Assembly (NCBI RefSeq): GCF_020085105.1
Contig: NC_058051.1
Coordinates: forward strand, 21,713,955 to 21,777,954
DNA: 64,000 bases
Direction: 5' to 3'
From: Siniperca chuatsi
Taxonomy: Eukaryota; Chordata; Actinopteri; Centrarchiformes; Sinipercidae
This document shows, one piece after another, positions 39,901-54,900 of this stretch (positions within the stretch are counted from its first letter, which is position 1; every line of letters begins with the position of its first letter). The notes under the pieces were generated by a model. The model saw nothing but the letters and a program-made list of their open reading frames with translations. It searched no databases and was not told the origin of the DNA. The position numbers were made by a program, and so were the translations under genes.

Positions 39901-42900
39901 CATCACATGAAGACCAGAAAATTAAAACACAAGTATGTGTTGAAGGCCAGTCATTCCTCTGTTCATCCAGCCTGTCCTTAACAATGTTAGTGCGCCTTTC
40001 TCCCTCGATTTATGTAATCGCTTCTGTATACACTCCCAGTGGACTTAAAGCACATGCATGTGTATGTACACGCATGCATATGTGTGGAGAGAAATACATA
40101 CACTTTTTTTTTTGCCCAAAAGGAATGTTTTCTGGATCTAATTAGTGTTATTGAGTGCATGTTTTATTGCCTTCTGCTGGAGAGGGAGTGAGCAGAAGCA
40201 GAGGAATGTAGCAGTTGGTACAGATAGCCCTGCCTTTCCTGTCAGGTAATTTCTCTTAATGTTCTCCACAATTTGATGTACTATGTCGAGGTCTGGTGTG
40301 TAAATAAATACCACAAATGGAGACAAAGAATCTCTCCTCTCTAAAAGCTTCAGGCAGCTTAACAAAGTCTACAGCTGCAAAGATCCAGGAAAATCATGTT
40401 TTTTTTTTTCGTTTATTATCTCTCAGATTCACCTGTTGAACCCAGGAGTCCATGACATTTGGATGTACAGCAGAACCTCTGCGCTCTTGGCCAGGTTAAG
40501 GCACTTGCTGGGAGAGATGATGAAACACTCTGCGGGTGGGACTTGACAATGTGGCGAGTGGTCAAAAGGCCCAGATGTACTAAGCAGCAGGAGTTCTAGC
40601 TCTGCTACAATGATGGACGGAGCTCTTTCATTGCCAGGAATGTTGGGCTCATTTTAGTTTTTCTAATAATTTCACTCTCCTGCTCTGACTTTTTTTTTTT
40701 TTCTATCTCTCCAAATGCTGCTTCAGTTTTGTGGTAAACACACATATTATGTGACCTTTGCAAAATGCATATAGACAGAGGAATAATTGATAGTGAGATT
40801 ATAAAAAGTGCAGGGATAACAGAAGGAATTATATTTACACCCGTTTAGCCACTTCTCTTTTATCTGGGTTACTTTGGCCTTGCCTTATCAGTGACCGGCA
40901 GCACATAAGACTCCCCTGCACTTCTATGACGGCGGGTACCAAGCAGCGAAGCTGTGAGAGCAGATGTGGGCCAGAGCACAACCAGAGATCCTGGGACCAA
41001 TAGCTCCGCTGCTGCAAAAACAAATACAGCAGTCTTTGCTCGGTACTGGGGCACTGAGAGGGCGGAGGGGAGAGGGGGAAGGAGATGAGAGAAGAAGAAG
41101 AAGAGAGAAGAGGAAAGGGGAGAGGAAAGGAAAGAAAATCCAAGTGAAGAGGAGAGGGGGAAGGTGGATCACGAATGGATGCCGTGCATTTCTTTAAACC
41201 GAGTGCATTTCTTTCTTTATTCCTTTTCCTTGTGGGAACATAATGTGCTTTAGAGCATTCGTGTTAGGGCAGTTATGTGTGTTTGTGCATAGTAAAACAC
41301 TATTTTAGAGCCACCTACCCTGCCCAGTCACCAGCTGCACTGTGTGATGTGTGTTAGTTCTCCTAGCGGAAGATTGCGTTAGCGGAAGCCCATAATACTG
41401 ACCAGATTCCTCACCAGGATCCAACAGCCAAATCAAAGCTTGTAAAAACCAACCAACAACTGTACGCAAGTGATGAAATTTTGCGCCTGTGCAGCATTGA
41501 AAATATGAACTGCATGTGTCAGGTTTCTATTTATTTAGGCAAGCGTGCAGCTGTGTTTCCCTTGTGTTTCCTCCACAGCTATTTTGTTTATTTTAAAAAA
41601 CAATGGGCTGTAATTAAACAAAATAAACAACGAGCTGTTAAAATCAGGGTACCAATGTGCCCGTCATGTGTGCGTAAGATGCCGCTCTGGGATGCAGGAG
41701 GAAATTATAAAGTTTTATGTAGACACCGTGTAGACACATCTGTGTGTCTCTTTGTGCCAATGTGCGTATTGTATGTGAATTTTCCTGAGGTCTATAATAA
41801 GAGGCGGCTTGGCTGGTCGAGGAGGGTGTGGCCCCTGCGGCCACAAAATTAAAGAACATAAAAGCAAGGGGATGAGGGGAAGAGTGAGTGGGGGAAACTG
41901 AATGGCTGTGGTTCCATGTCTCTGAGTTGTTTTATCCTGCAGTTAAGAGGAAGTGCAGATGGTTACAGTGGTATTAGCACAGAGAGATCTCTCACTGCTT
42001 GGCACAGAACTCTCCACACCCCTTCATCCCTGTCTCTCAACATATCATGCCACAGAACAATGAAGGTTGAAGATTTAGGATGTGGTTTCTTTGTTGTCAC
42101 TGTTGCCTTTCACTAATGTACAATCTCTCTTGACAGACCTCTGAGGGATAATGATGATGTCTAAGTTCCAATTTCCGAGATGACTCAATTTGTCCTGCAG
42201 GCCCTTCAGTCACTGTAGTGTGGGCTCTTCAGAATCACCACTTTGGCTTATAGTAAAGGAGAAGTTCATCCAAATTATAAATAAAAAAATAGAAAATTAT
42301 ATATTTTCTAACTTACCACTAATGGTGTAAGAAGAAATTGTACCTGACAGTGTGTATTATCTCGAGAAACACTGATTCTGGAAAGAGATATTGAATTTTT
42401 TCAAATGTAATTTTTCAGTGTTGTGAGCACCACAAACAAAATTCCATTCACCTCTATTGTATTGGGTAGCCGAGGAAATCTCAGAGATGGATCTCTCAAA
42501 ACCATTGCAAATTAAAGGAATAGTTTGCCATTTTGGGAAATATGCTTATTTGCTTTCTTGCCTAGAGTTAAACGAGAAGATTGATTACTCTCATGTCTGT
42601 CTGTGGAATATGAAACTACAGCCAGCTAACTTAGTTTAGCACAAAGACTGGTAACAAAATCCACCTGCCAGCCTCTAAAGTTCACTAATTAACACGATAT
42701 ATCTCATTTGTTTAATTCATACAAAAAAACGAAGTGTGAAAACGACCTTTTGGGGGTTTTATGAGAGGTTATGTTACGGGGGGTTGGCTGGGAGCACTAA
42801 CTTATTGGAGGCTCTGCTGGTTGTCGGACATGAGCTCTCAGATAAGAACTAGTCCGGCACATAAACCCCTGTGAATTGTTGTTTTTACCCTTTGGTTTTT

Positions 42901-45900
42901 GTACAGATTAAACAAATGAGATATAACACGATAATTACTGAGCTTTAGAGGTGCTGGTAGGCAGATTTTGTTATCTTTGGACAGAGCCAGGCTAGCTGTT
43001 TCCCATCGTTAGATGATATAATGTCGATCTTCTCATCTAACTCTCCGCCAGAAAGCGAGTAAGCATATTTCCAGAAATGTCAAACTATTCCTTAAAACCA
43101 AAACTATCTGCATGGCAAGCAGTGTTGGACAAGTTACTTTCCAAATGTAATATATTACATATTACTAGTTACTTTAATTTCAAAGTAATAGGTTACTTTA
43201 CAATATTACTGTCTGTGTAGAGTAATGCGTTAGCGATTCACTGCTTCTACTTTCACTAAAAGTACGACTAGGCATTATAAAATGGAAGAGCGTAATGTTG
43301 TTTCATAGCGGGTAATCAAAGCACAGAAGCTCAAGTTTATTGCAGTTCATATAGCCTTATGAAGGCTCTCCTCCGGACCCCAAACTCTGACGGTAAGATA
43401 CCAGTAGAGGTAAATGAGAAAATATGTGATTTTGTAGTTTGGATGAACTGAACTTTCAACACAGCTGCTGCACGGGTGCTTTGTAAAGGACAGAGGTAGA
43501 GCGCCAAAGAGAGGCTTTACAGTCAGTTCCTGTGAGTTCCAGGCTGTTTCATATCCAGTATAAATCTCTGGTCCATGATGCCCAGCGAAGCATGATGTGG
43601 AACCCAGTACTACAGTTTACGGGTGCAGAGGGCAAACATGTTTGATGGCTGCAGTGAGAGGGAGAGACAGAGGTCAGCAAAGCTGCTGTGAGTATAATCT
43701 CAGGACCTCTCGGTGGCCTTCAGGCTAGAGAGCGCAGAAAAGTTTGGTTTGACCACAAGTCTTAAATGTAAAGACTCTTCTTCCTGTGGTTACTGCTTCT
43801 ACTTGCAAACAGGCTCAAAGGCATGTGTACGTGATCGTGCACGCGCGCACACATATGCTGCAGTGAGTTAATGATTATTAAGTGTGAGTAAATTATAGCA
43901 TGAAACTCCGCTGACCCTTTCCCAGGGAGCCACTGCTGCCCTACAGCAGTACAAATACATCACACAGGCTGATGTCATCAGTAGTCACCAGTGGGCAGGA
44001 TGTTTCCTAACGTGGTAATCGCCCAACTGTGGGTAGTCACCCGGTACCCAAGCGATCAAACCCTCTTTACTCTTTATAGGATAAACATCTTAGGAAATCT
44101 GCCCCTTCCTTGCACTTCCTTGCTCTTAGTTTTTCTTCCTCTCTCTCCTTTTAGCTTACGGAAACTATGACTTACTTGTTCCTAGTAGTGTACTTTAAAC
44201 ATTCTTGGAGAAAGAAAGAGACACATCGTTATGGTGCATCAATCACATTTGCATGACTAGTGTTACAGTCCCCTTTATTGACCTCCAGATTCTCATCATG
44301 AAATGATCTGACCTTGATTTGACTTATTGCGTTTCTAGTTTCTGGTTTGGGAAATCAGGTGTGCTGTTAGAGTTAATGGGCTCTACAGGGATGCAGAATG
44401 AGGTGCAGATAATGGTTGGCACAGTTATCTCTAGAGAATTGAAGGTAGGATGAGAGGAGAGGAAGTTGAAAGAAGTGAGAGTGGTGCCAGGGGTGAGTCG
44501 CCCCCCCCGCAGAGCAGCGGAAGCGTGCAAGGCGGGACTGAGGGGTGTGAGGGTGCTGAACAGACACTTGGGCTAATGCGAGCCGTCAGATTTGTCCGCT
44601 GCTGCTCAGGAGCCTGAGGTGTCGGAGAAGTGTCTTAGGTCTACAGGCCCAGCAGGGAAGGGGGAGAGAAGGGAGAAGAGAGAGAAGAGGGAAGAGAAGA
44701 AAGACAGGGACATGCAAGAAGATAGAAAAAGGAGTTAGAGGATTAGGCTGGTGATATTCTATATTTTTGTTATTGTCAACAAATCCCATGATGAAAACCA
44801 AAACCAACAGTGCATTAGTTCATCTCTGAATAGTTTCTGTTTCCCCCAGCTTGTCAGTGGCCTCAAGCCCATTTGCTCCTATTGAAGACCTTTAAAAACG
44901 GGTAAAATTAGTTTAAAAAGGCAAAATAATATCCTAAAACAACTGGCAACTATAGGTTTTAGCAAATGTTACTCAAAAAAGGAGTAAATAGTGTATTTGT
45001 TGGGAACTATTTTCTACTGCGGATTTGGTGCGCTAACGATTATTTACAACAGCAGGACGATGTATGTGGGATCAACTCACATTAAACTACAGTTCCCATG
45101 TTGATGGTAATAAAGGAACATGTCACCCAGTGCAACAGTGTGGCTCACTGATATGTTTTTTAAAGGTTTTTGGCAAGAGGAATACGTTTGATCAGGTTTT
45201 GGCTACACAGACAATACTTGTTAGTAGGATCAGTTCATTGGTCTTTTTAATTTGACTTGTCCTTTAAAGACAGTCAAAGGTTTACTATAGACAAAACAAG
45301 GTACAGATTTCAAACTTTTTAGAAAGAACATACTATTTATATTATAAGAATAAATTTAAATTAAATTAAAGTCAGAAATCACTGCGTGGCTCTAGATTAG
45401 TGAACCTCAAATCACTGTTGATTATGTTCTGGAAAAAGATCTGAGGTTTTGGCTGTTAGCAGGCACAGAGTCTCAGTAGTGGAGAACATGATAAGCAAGC
45501 TGTATGCCCCGCGGGGAAGCATAAATCTTGAAAGATGCTAACACAGTGTTCATACGGTAGTAACCCTCTGGTTGCCAGGTGCACGGTAGGTTTGGAGAAT
45601 GGAGAAGCCATCATCACATGTGTGGCCTGCATAAGTCAAATGATGTGGAATAACTGTGCATCATCAGCAGTTTGTATAAAAAGCAAATCAGATGTCAGAC
45701 CAAATGATAAAAGCAGCTCAATGTGTATATGTTCGTGTGCTTGTGTGTGTTTGTCTCTTTGGATGTGTGCAGTGTTGCATCTCTAATTATGGATTACAGA
45801 AACCCATAATGATTGTGTTACCGTTCTGTGACGCACAAGACCGTTCGTTTCACAGGAAATACTTTGTGATAGTTGTTTGTGTGCATGCGAGTGTGTGTGT

Positions 45901-48900
45901 GAGGAGCAGCAAACAGTCCGGACGCCGGCTACTCAGAATAAAAGGCTCATATGGCATGAGAGGGTGTGTTCGCCATGTTTGTGGTGTGTGTGTGTGTTTG
46001 CAACACAGGTGGGGCGATGGCTACTCACTTCCTCCCAGAGGAAGTCATAAATGCACCCGCTTGGCTTTGACTGTGCCTCTTCCCCTCATCTAATGACTGC
46101 CATACTGCTATAATGGCCTGTAAGAGAAAGAAACAGAGCGAGACAAAGGCAGAATCATGACAGAGGCTAAAGCTACACTCTGGAGGCTGCTCTCATTTTC
46201 TCTCAAACAGATGAAATTCATGCATCGAGGAGTGGAAATGGAAAGTGATGCGAGATAAATTGTTAGTGTGGGAGTTACACAGCAGCATCCAGCTGTTCTC
46301 ACAACCAAAGATAAAGAGCTTTTACAGTGAAGGGGCGGGCGGCTGCTCCGGGGGCTAAAGAACAGGTCTGGCTTTCTCCCCAGAGGGAGTGCACCTGCAC
46401 TGGACTACAGGAGGAGGGAGAGGTCCCTGGTGTGGTAGAAGAATATCAGGCCCTGGAGCAGAGAAGTATGAAGGCAAAATGAGAATATGTGAGAGGGTAC
46501 CAAAAATATGAAGTAATTGTTCCCTGGATGGATAATAAAATGAAAATGGTAGCCCTTTTTTATATTCCTCTTTTAAATAGCGAACATGTCCTCTTGATGG
46601 CGTGTGTTTGCATTAATGCTAGGCAATATAGTTGAAATCAGTATCATGAAATGCCTAAGAACAGTTTTCTAATATTGATACATATGAAAAATACTAGAAA
46701 TATATGAAAAATCATATATAAAATAACCTATCTATTGTACTATTATGCATTACATCAGAGAAAACTCTTTATTCTAACAAAACAACTTTCTAACTCAGTA
46801 ACTAATTTTCAACAATTCTAACTAATTTTGTTAGTTTAAACTATAACTTGTTTGAATCAATAATTTCGTACAAATGAACTTTGTAAAACGATAACATCAT
46901 GTGGTTATATCACAATGTTGACAAGACCTTTTCAGCAGTAAAATGTATGTATTGTCAACACTCAGTGTAATGTTGTAAAAAGCTGATTTAGAGTGTGGGG
47001 GCTTGATGAAAGCCCTGACTGATGGAGTGGTCCAAAGTGCAGGATTGGTGCAAGTGTGGACAAAGAGTGGACTGGTAAGATGAATAGACGTAATGAATAA
47101 GTTGGGGTGTTGGTGGAAGTGATGTTGAATTGATGATGGTCTACAGTGAAGTCCACATAACCTTGAACTCCATTTTTTTCCGGAGGAATTGAACAGCTTT
47201 TCAAACCAGTCCAGTGTGTGCCCATAGCAGATGGAGGACAATGGGAGCCTAAAGCTAGGCCATGTAATGGCCAACAGAGAGCAGAGCTGTCCCTCACTGA
47301 AGAGTAATTAGATCCTTTCTTTTACTCCTGCTCTGGCCAATCATCTCACAGTGCTGCCTTTGTATAATGTCCTTCAGCAACTGGGTTTAATAGAGACATA
47401 AATGAAAGGGGATGTAGGGGAGAGAGTCCACTGGGAAAACTACATAAGAGGGAAGAGGGGAAATAGTACTGGGGTAGACAAAGAGGCAGGTGTGCCGTGA
47501 AAGAAATAACACCGCACTTGCTGTGTAGTGAAACATGCATAACATTTACATCATTGCACACTTATATTACTGACATGGGTATGTGGTATGACTGGGTATG
47601 TGGTTGATATCTAACTGTATTAGGACTGTAAAAAAAATTTTCATTATTGATTAATAGATTGTTAATTATTTTTTAGCCACACTAGCGCCGTGGCTCTTGG
47701 GATGGCTCTGTCAGTCTGTTGTCAGTCAGTCCACCACTTTGGTCCAGACTGAAGTATGTCAACAACTATCAGATGGATTGCCTTGAAATTTTGTACAGAC
47801 ATGCATGGTCTCCAGTGGATAAATCCTAATGATTTTGGTGATCCCAAAATTTCAGTTTGTCCAATGCTTTCGTTTATGACCAAATACCTTGAAAACTAAT
47901 GCCATTCCCATTAGCCTCAGCTGTACTTTGTTTTTAGCGCTAATTAGCAGATGTTAGCAGCTCACATGCTAAACTATGATGGTAAACATGGCAAATATTA
48001 TACCTGATAAACATCAACATGTTAGCATTTTAATTCTATGCATGCTAGCATGCTGATGATAGCATTTAGCTCAAAGCACCACTGTGGACAGCCTCACAGA
48101 GCCACTAGCGTGGCTGTAGACGCTTAGTCTTCTTTCATGTAATCAGTTAATCCTTTGGATATATAAATGTTGCGGGAGGGAATTGTAAAACATGGCCATC
48201 ACAATTTCCATAAAGCCCAGGGGGACATCTTTAAATTGCTTGTTTTGTCTGGCCAATACCCCTAAACCCAAAGATATTCAATTTACAATTTGCACTTTGT
48301 ATCTCTGGTTTTTATAAGCTCTATATAAATAAGGGAGGGAGGGAATCTCTATGTTTGAGAACCAGAGGAGGTTTGGCTTTTTAATTTATTTTTTGCATAT
48401 AAATGACTTTAAGATGAATAAATTATTAATTGAAATTGTTGTCTATTAATTTTCAATCTATTAATTAATAAATAAATCAAGTGTTTAAGCAGCTAGCATT
48501 AAACTACATAGGTCGAAATGTCACCAGGGTCTAGTTAGATAATGGATTGTTTTCATGGTTTTTGCAAGGTTAGAAATCATTTAGTGTGTTTGTGTGTGTG
48601 ATTATGTATCTGTTTGTATATGTATGGATGCGTGTACATATGGGGGGTCTGACTGACAGTTGATGAAGAGGGAGGTGGAAGGAGAGCCAGGAGATGATGA
48701 GAGACAAGGCCCTGACCCCTGGGATGTCCTGCTGGGACATGAGAGGAGCAGGGTAAGGGGGCCACGTCTTGGGGGTGCAGGGGGGGTTGGAAAGCTAGGA
48801 TGTGGGGATGAGAGAGAGGAGGGGATGGGGATGGGGTACACCAAACATGGAGCTCCAACTCATGAGAACCAGATGAAGGGCAGACTGGATGACTCTCTGG

Positions 48901-51900
48901 GGCTATGAGAGGAAGAGAGGGAGAAGAAAGGGGCTCATAAAGCTGCCAGAGTCTGCCTGCATCTCTCTATCATTGGCTCAGTGTGCGTCAGATGCATTGC
49001 TCCTATTGCTAGTCCTCATAAATGTTTCAATCATAAGCCAACATGTGTACCTCATATCTATAGATGTTTTTAATCTGGGACTGACCCAGAGTCTGACAAG
49101 CTATGTCAGCCCCTTGCTAACAACTGAGGTTGATGGCCTGTGGAGGAAGAATAAATTCTAGAAAATCTGAGAGGAAAAGTCATTTGTTCGTACGTTTTGT
49201 TTCTCAGTAAGATGCAACTCAATACCACGCGAAAAAATGTTTAGTTTCATATGAAGCCACATTATCCCTCTGTGTCTCCCTGCACACATTTTGTATTCCT
49301 GCTGGTAAAGGGGGGATACAAAAGAGCTCATGTGAAAAGAAGCAACATTCTTTGCAAATATACGACCTGTCTGATCATACATTTTTTGTTTAATTTTCAC
49401 GTTTAATTTTAATTTTTTTGCAGTGGAGCATGATAAAGAATTCCTACCAGTGCGGCGGCATCACCGAGAGTTCAGATTCGACCTATCACGGATCCCAGAG
49501 GGCGAAGCGGTCACTGCTGCTGAGTTTCGGATATATAAAGACTTCATCCACGAACGTTACGATAATGAGACCTTCCGCATCAGCGTCTACCAGGTGTTGG
49601 AAGAACACTCTGATAGGTGAGTGTAGGTATATAGTTATGTGTTTGTGCGTCAAAAATAGCAGAATTTTTTCATGTTACTGAGCAATGACTCTGTCTGGAA
49701 TAGAGGTGAAATGATTAGTTGATCGTAGCCATGTTAGCAGTGTGGCTCTAGACATTGTCAATGTCAGTTAGTATTGGATGGATTGCTATGAAATTTTGTA
49801 CAGGTTCCCAAAGGATAAAGCCTAATGACTTTGGTGATCCTCTGGTTTTTCCTCTTGCTCCACCATGAGATTGACATTTTTGTTTTTTAGTAAAATGTCA
49901 ACAACTGAGTAAAATGTCACCAAAGTGATTGTGATCCCTTAACTGTTTCATCTAGTGCCGTCATCAGGGCAGAATTTAAATTTGTCCAATACTTGGTTTA
50001 TAACCAAATACCTGCAAAACTAATGACATTCCCATCAGCCTCAGCTGTACTTTCTGTTCAGTGCTATTAAGCAAATGTTAGCATGCTAACACGCTAAACT
50101 AAGATGGTGAACATGGTAAACATTATACCTAAACATCACCATAAGCATTGTCATTGTGAGCATGCTGATGTTAACATTTATCTTAAAGCACTGCCATACC
50201 CCAGTTCAGCCTCACAAAGCCGCTAGCACGGAAGAAATGACATTCGCTTGTTCCATTTTCTTAAATGCGAGGAAATGCTGCTTTTCTCTGTTTTCATAGA
50301 CATTTTTCACAGCAGACATGTTGACTTGTCATAGTAGGAAAAGCACAGGTGTTACTAATAACATTAACAATGGCTCTGTTGTATTCAAGTGTCCCTCCCA
50401 GTAAGCCATGACAGTGTGCCAGGATACACAATACCAGGACCCCGAAACAAAAGCAGCTAAATGCAATACATCCATCGTTAATTTCAGTATTTACGCCTGT
50501 GCTTTTCCTGCTGTGACATGTCAAAATGTCCTTGTGAAAAAGTTCTATAAGTTAGTTATTAATTATCTATCTTTGGGGTTTGGACTGATGTTCGTAATTA
50601 ATGACATCACCTTGGGATCTGGGACTTTGTTATAGACCTTTTAAATTATTTTCTTTTAGTTTATAGACTGGACCATTAATTAATTAATTAATTAATTAAT
50701 TAATTATTACATTTTTAAAAAATCAACATATTTATCACTAATGAAAATAAGCATAAATTGCAGTCCTTATCTGGAAGCTTCTCTAATCAGAGCAGATCTG
50801 AGCCCCACCTTCTCCGTGTGGCTAATCTGGGGCATCCAGAAGGTGTATGTAACTCGGGAATGGCCCGTGTCCTGCTCTCCTCGACCCTCCTAAAGGTTTC
50901 TGTTGTCCAGAGGGAACAACACAGTCATTTATTCCTTTGCCAGAGACGGGCCTGGGTACATGAATGAACCAGAGCTCTGTGACACATTATCTGCCCAGTC
51001 AGGAAATAGGTCGGGATACATGAATGGCCACATGAAGAACAAGGGATTTTAGTCTCCAATGGTGAAAGAGTAGAACATCCAGAGTTCAGTGTTGGACAAT
51101 AGGACTGACTTGGATATGCACTATTTCACTCGCTACTTTTCACACAGTTTTTTCCTCTTTCGCAGCTGTGTTTTTTTCTCTCCCTCTCTCTCTCTTTGGC
51201 TTTCTGGCTCTCCTACAAAATTCCAGCCAGTGATGGACTGTGTGCAGTGTGTGAAAGGACCGGTCGTTTATAAAGCCATTATTGTCAATTAAGAAAATGA
51301 AGTGTTCCCTTGGGCCTCACCATCTGGAGCCCACCCCACCGCGCTCCCTCACTCTCTTTCTTGCTCCATCTCTCTCTCTCTTTGTTTCACTCTTCTGACT
51401 CCCTCTCTCCACTCCATTACTTTGCTTTGCGCTTCGATCACTTAGCTTTACACTCTGTCACACGGTTTCAACTTATCTTTCGTAATTGTGTCTATAACCC
51501 CTGTTGACTTATGTTCATCTCTGACTTTAAGTGTTAACTTTTAATATCTTCTGTATCCTCTCCAGGGAGTCGGACCTGTTTCTGCTGGACTCACGGGTGA
51601 TCTGGGCAGCAGAGGAGGGCTGGTTGGTGTTTGACGTGACAGCCACCAGTAACCACTGGGTCCTGAACCCTGGCAGGAACCTGGGTTTACAGCTGGCCCT
51701 GGAGAGCACAAATGGTGAGTGTCACTCAGATCAGTGTATTACTCGGCACGTAGGAAGTCACAGGTGGCCATGTTACTGGTGTGACGTGTTTTGCACAGAG
51801 ATAGACAGACAGCTGAAGATGAAGAAAATACATTCGAAAAGAACAAGAACAAAGGTACAAAGATGAGGTGATGAGAAACCAGATAAATGACCATAGAGAT

Positions 51901-54900
51901 CAACCATCCTCTGACATTGTAAACAAGAACTGTAAGATTCACAAAGATATGGTTTATTTCAGGGTTGTTGTATTGGGTTGTTGTGCAATACAACACATAG
52001 TGGTAAATGGTAACTATTTGAATTAGAATTAAAGTATTGTAAGTAAATTCAGTTTAAGTAGTTACAAGTTATCCACCAGTTACCACTAGGTATACCTTGA
52101 AATGTTCTCAGAGTAAATATTCCTAAGTATATTGAGTTCAAGCTAGATTGTGAGGTGTAAAAGTGTAAAGTGTAAAAAGTAATAGTAGATTTGTGTAGCT
52201 GATAGCATTTATACATGATTTAAAATGTAGCTATCAACACTACGTTGATGAAAACAGCAACAGAAGTAAATGTAATTTGTTGCCTCCATTCTTGAGATAA
52301 ACCATGTAGAAAACATGGAACACTGTGGTGTAAAACCTCACAACCATCACATTAACATAGTCTTCAAACAGACGAAATTAGCTATATATACAGTGAATCA
52401 CTGTAATGTGAAGTTAATATTTTTGGATGCCCAACAAACATGAAGGTCTGCATTATAATATAACATGCATAAGCCTACATCATGGCTGTTCTCTTAAAGG
52501 CCAAAGAATCAGTTGATTCATTCTTTGTGTATACACAGCAGAGATAAATCAAACCCTGCTCCTCATCATTCATCATCAGTCATTCATCCCCATCTTCATC
52601 CGTCATACCCTCAGCATCATTAGAAGGCATACAGAAAATACACTGCGTTATCCTAAGGATAACATCTCAGCAGGAGTTTGTCATCACAGGGCTTGGATGT
52701 TAGTCAGTGGAAACCTTTATCAACAAACAGTGTGAAGTACGAGAGTGTGTTTGAGAATATTATCTCTCACAGGATGGCAGGATGTTACATGTTAGTTGAG
52801 GAAAACAGACAGTGTATTGCTTTCATGTTATGGGAGGGGAGTGCTGGAGAGCCTGTAACCATGAGTGTGTGTTTGTGTGTTGGATTGGGTATGAAGGGTA
52901 ATGGGTGAGCATGTACAGACAGGCTCACGGGACATCCCGTCGCCAGCGGCGACCAGAAGCCTTGATTTACCATCAGACAGGTTATCCGACACACATTCTT
53001 CTGAGTGAGAACTAGATAGACACTGCTGGAGTGCACATGCACGAACACACCCACACATACACGAACACAAACACAAGTAGAGAGGCTTTGATGTTCAGTG
53101 CTACGTTTGTTCTTGGCATTTCAGAGGTTGAGAAGGGATGAGAAAAAGGGAAAGGAATTCACTGAGGAAAATCTCTCATTTGTAAAACTGAATGCCGCAT
53201 TACAGACACGACAAAAGTGGTTTCAGCGAAGAAAGAGAGGACCACACACACACAAAATAAACACAGGCACACCAAGTGGGCACACATTTATTTGATTTCA
53301 AAAGCATTTCCTTTCTCCTTATACGTCACCCTATATTAATAAAATCTAGATTTCTGTGATGGCAGCACCTGTTGTACTGTTCTCTCTGTCTCCCCCTACA
53401 GGAGAGAGTATCAATCCTCGTGTGGCAGGGCTGATTGGGCGCAGTGGGCCTCAGAATAAACAGCCCTTCATGGTGGCCTTCTTCAAAGCCACTGAGGTGC
53501 ACCTGCGAAGCATCCGCTCAGCGCCAGGGGGGGCCAAACAGCGTAACCCCAACCGCTCCAAAGGGGCAAAGAGCCAAGAGGCACTCAGAGTGGCCAATGT
53601 TGCAGGTAAAAGCGCAAAGTGTGCGTGTTGCATATACAGTCAGCACTGATTTATGCTGTTGTGTTGAGCCGACCCCTGGTTTAATCGCTTTTGTTGGCTA
53701 TGTGAGGAATCCATGGAATTGGGCACAGATGACTGTTTGGTCCATATGAGAATCCTCTATATTTTTATAGTACGTAAGGGCCAACACTTACAGTATTGAC
53801 ATGCTAACACTCACAAGCATCCACAAATATACAATATATTCGGAACCAGCAAAAGCATGGCATTGGAATTGATGTGATTCTTGCATGGCGAAACATGCAA
53901 TGCATACTCAGGGCCTTTGTTTTAGAGGTGTGAGAGGGCTGTGTTTATGTGAAGCGCTGAAACATTAGACTGTAATGCCTGAGCTTCAAATATCCCTCTG
54001 CTGTCTTTGTTTATTTACACAAGCATTACAGAGCAGTTGGGGCCAAGTTCCCTGCATGGAGGTAAGGCAGCACAGGCTTTTATGGCAGAACACATCTGTG
54101 GTGTGCTGTGGGGCAACCGGGGCCACAACACATGGGCCAAATGGGCCTGTTTGGAACTTTGGATAGCAGTGGTCTTTAACTGGATGATGAGAACCAGTCG
54201 CTCATGATCATTTCCAATGTGAACCACTCTCAGGAACTAATGTACCACAGAGCCCCAGAGGTCACCAGAAGAAGAGAGATACCATGAGATAGAAAACAGA
54301 CTATTCTTTTTTCAGCACACATATTGGGTAAAGGGGAAAAGAAATGTTGAAATGAGTGAAGTGGAAAGAGAGAGAATAAATTAAGACCTCAGTTATGAAA
54401 AAAGGGGCGAGCCTAGTCTGTGTACACATCTGTTTCATCCAGTGGAAAGTCAAAGCCCAGTAGAGTGACCTCTAAGCAGGGTGGCCCATTCATTTGAAAC
54501 AATTACCAAACTGCCGCTGTATCTGGAGGTGATTTCCTTCAGCCATTGTTTAAATGTTAATGTTTTGAATGAGGATACTGGCTGTGTTTAGGTCTGTTCT
54601 TTATCATCTCTGCCTAATTTGGGGTCTGACTACAGTAAATAGTTCCTCTTGTAGCTGAATGGGATAATAGCACATGTATTGAAGTATCAACTATCTGTCT
54701 TTCTCTGTCTGTCTGTCTGTATTCTTCCTCAGAAAATAGCAGTACTGATCAGAAGCAGGCGTGTAAGAAGCATGAGCTCTACGTCAGTTTCAGAGACTTG
54801 GGGTGGCAGGTACGGAAAGCATTCCTCTCCCAGGTAGCCAAAATTGCTTGGCCCAACAGAAGCCTAACTCGGACACTCCTGGTTGCTGGTTTAATCCCAG

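Larger units (their letters stand above)
42253..43458. mobile_element. MITE interrupted by two younger insertions
   Basis: The ends are inverted: the left has AAGTTCATCCAAATTATAAA and the right reads, as reverse complement, AGTTCATCCAAACTAC. The left half stops at CCATTGCAAA and resumes after 43095 with ACCAAAACTATCTGCATGGC, the junction expected of an intact copy. It is split by a TTAA-flanked element (42512-43095) and again by a GTGTTGGACAAGTTAC element (from about 43127). Non-coding. Confidence 0.7.
34361..49423 (+). other. bmp7 intron 1 (15 kb)
   Basis: A long first intron is typical of BMP7-type genes and often carries enhancers. Visible contents: microsatellites at 37646-37694 and 39694-39724, repeat fragments near 37829-37990, 38350-38470 and 44771-44900, a polypurine tract at 41041-41165, a nested transposon cluster at 42253-43458, and a MITE at 47674-48120. 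Open frames such as 39167-39523 lack domain or splice support. Conserved enhancers cannot be recognised without alignment. Confidence 0.8.
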
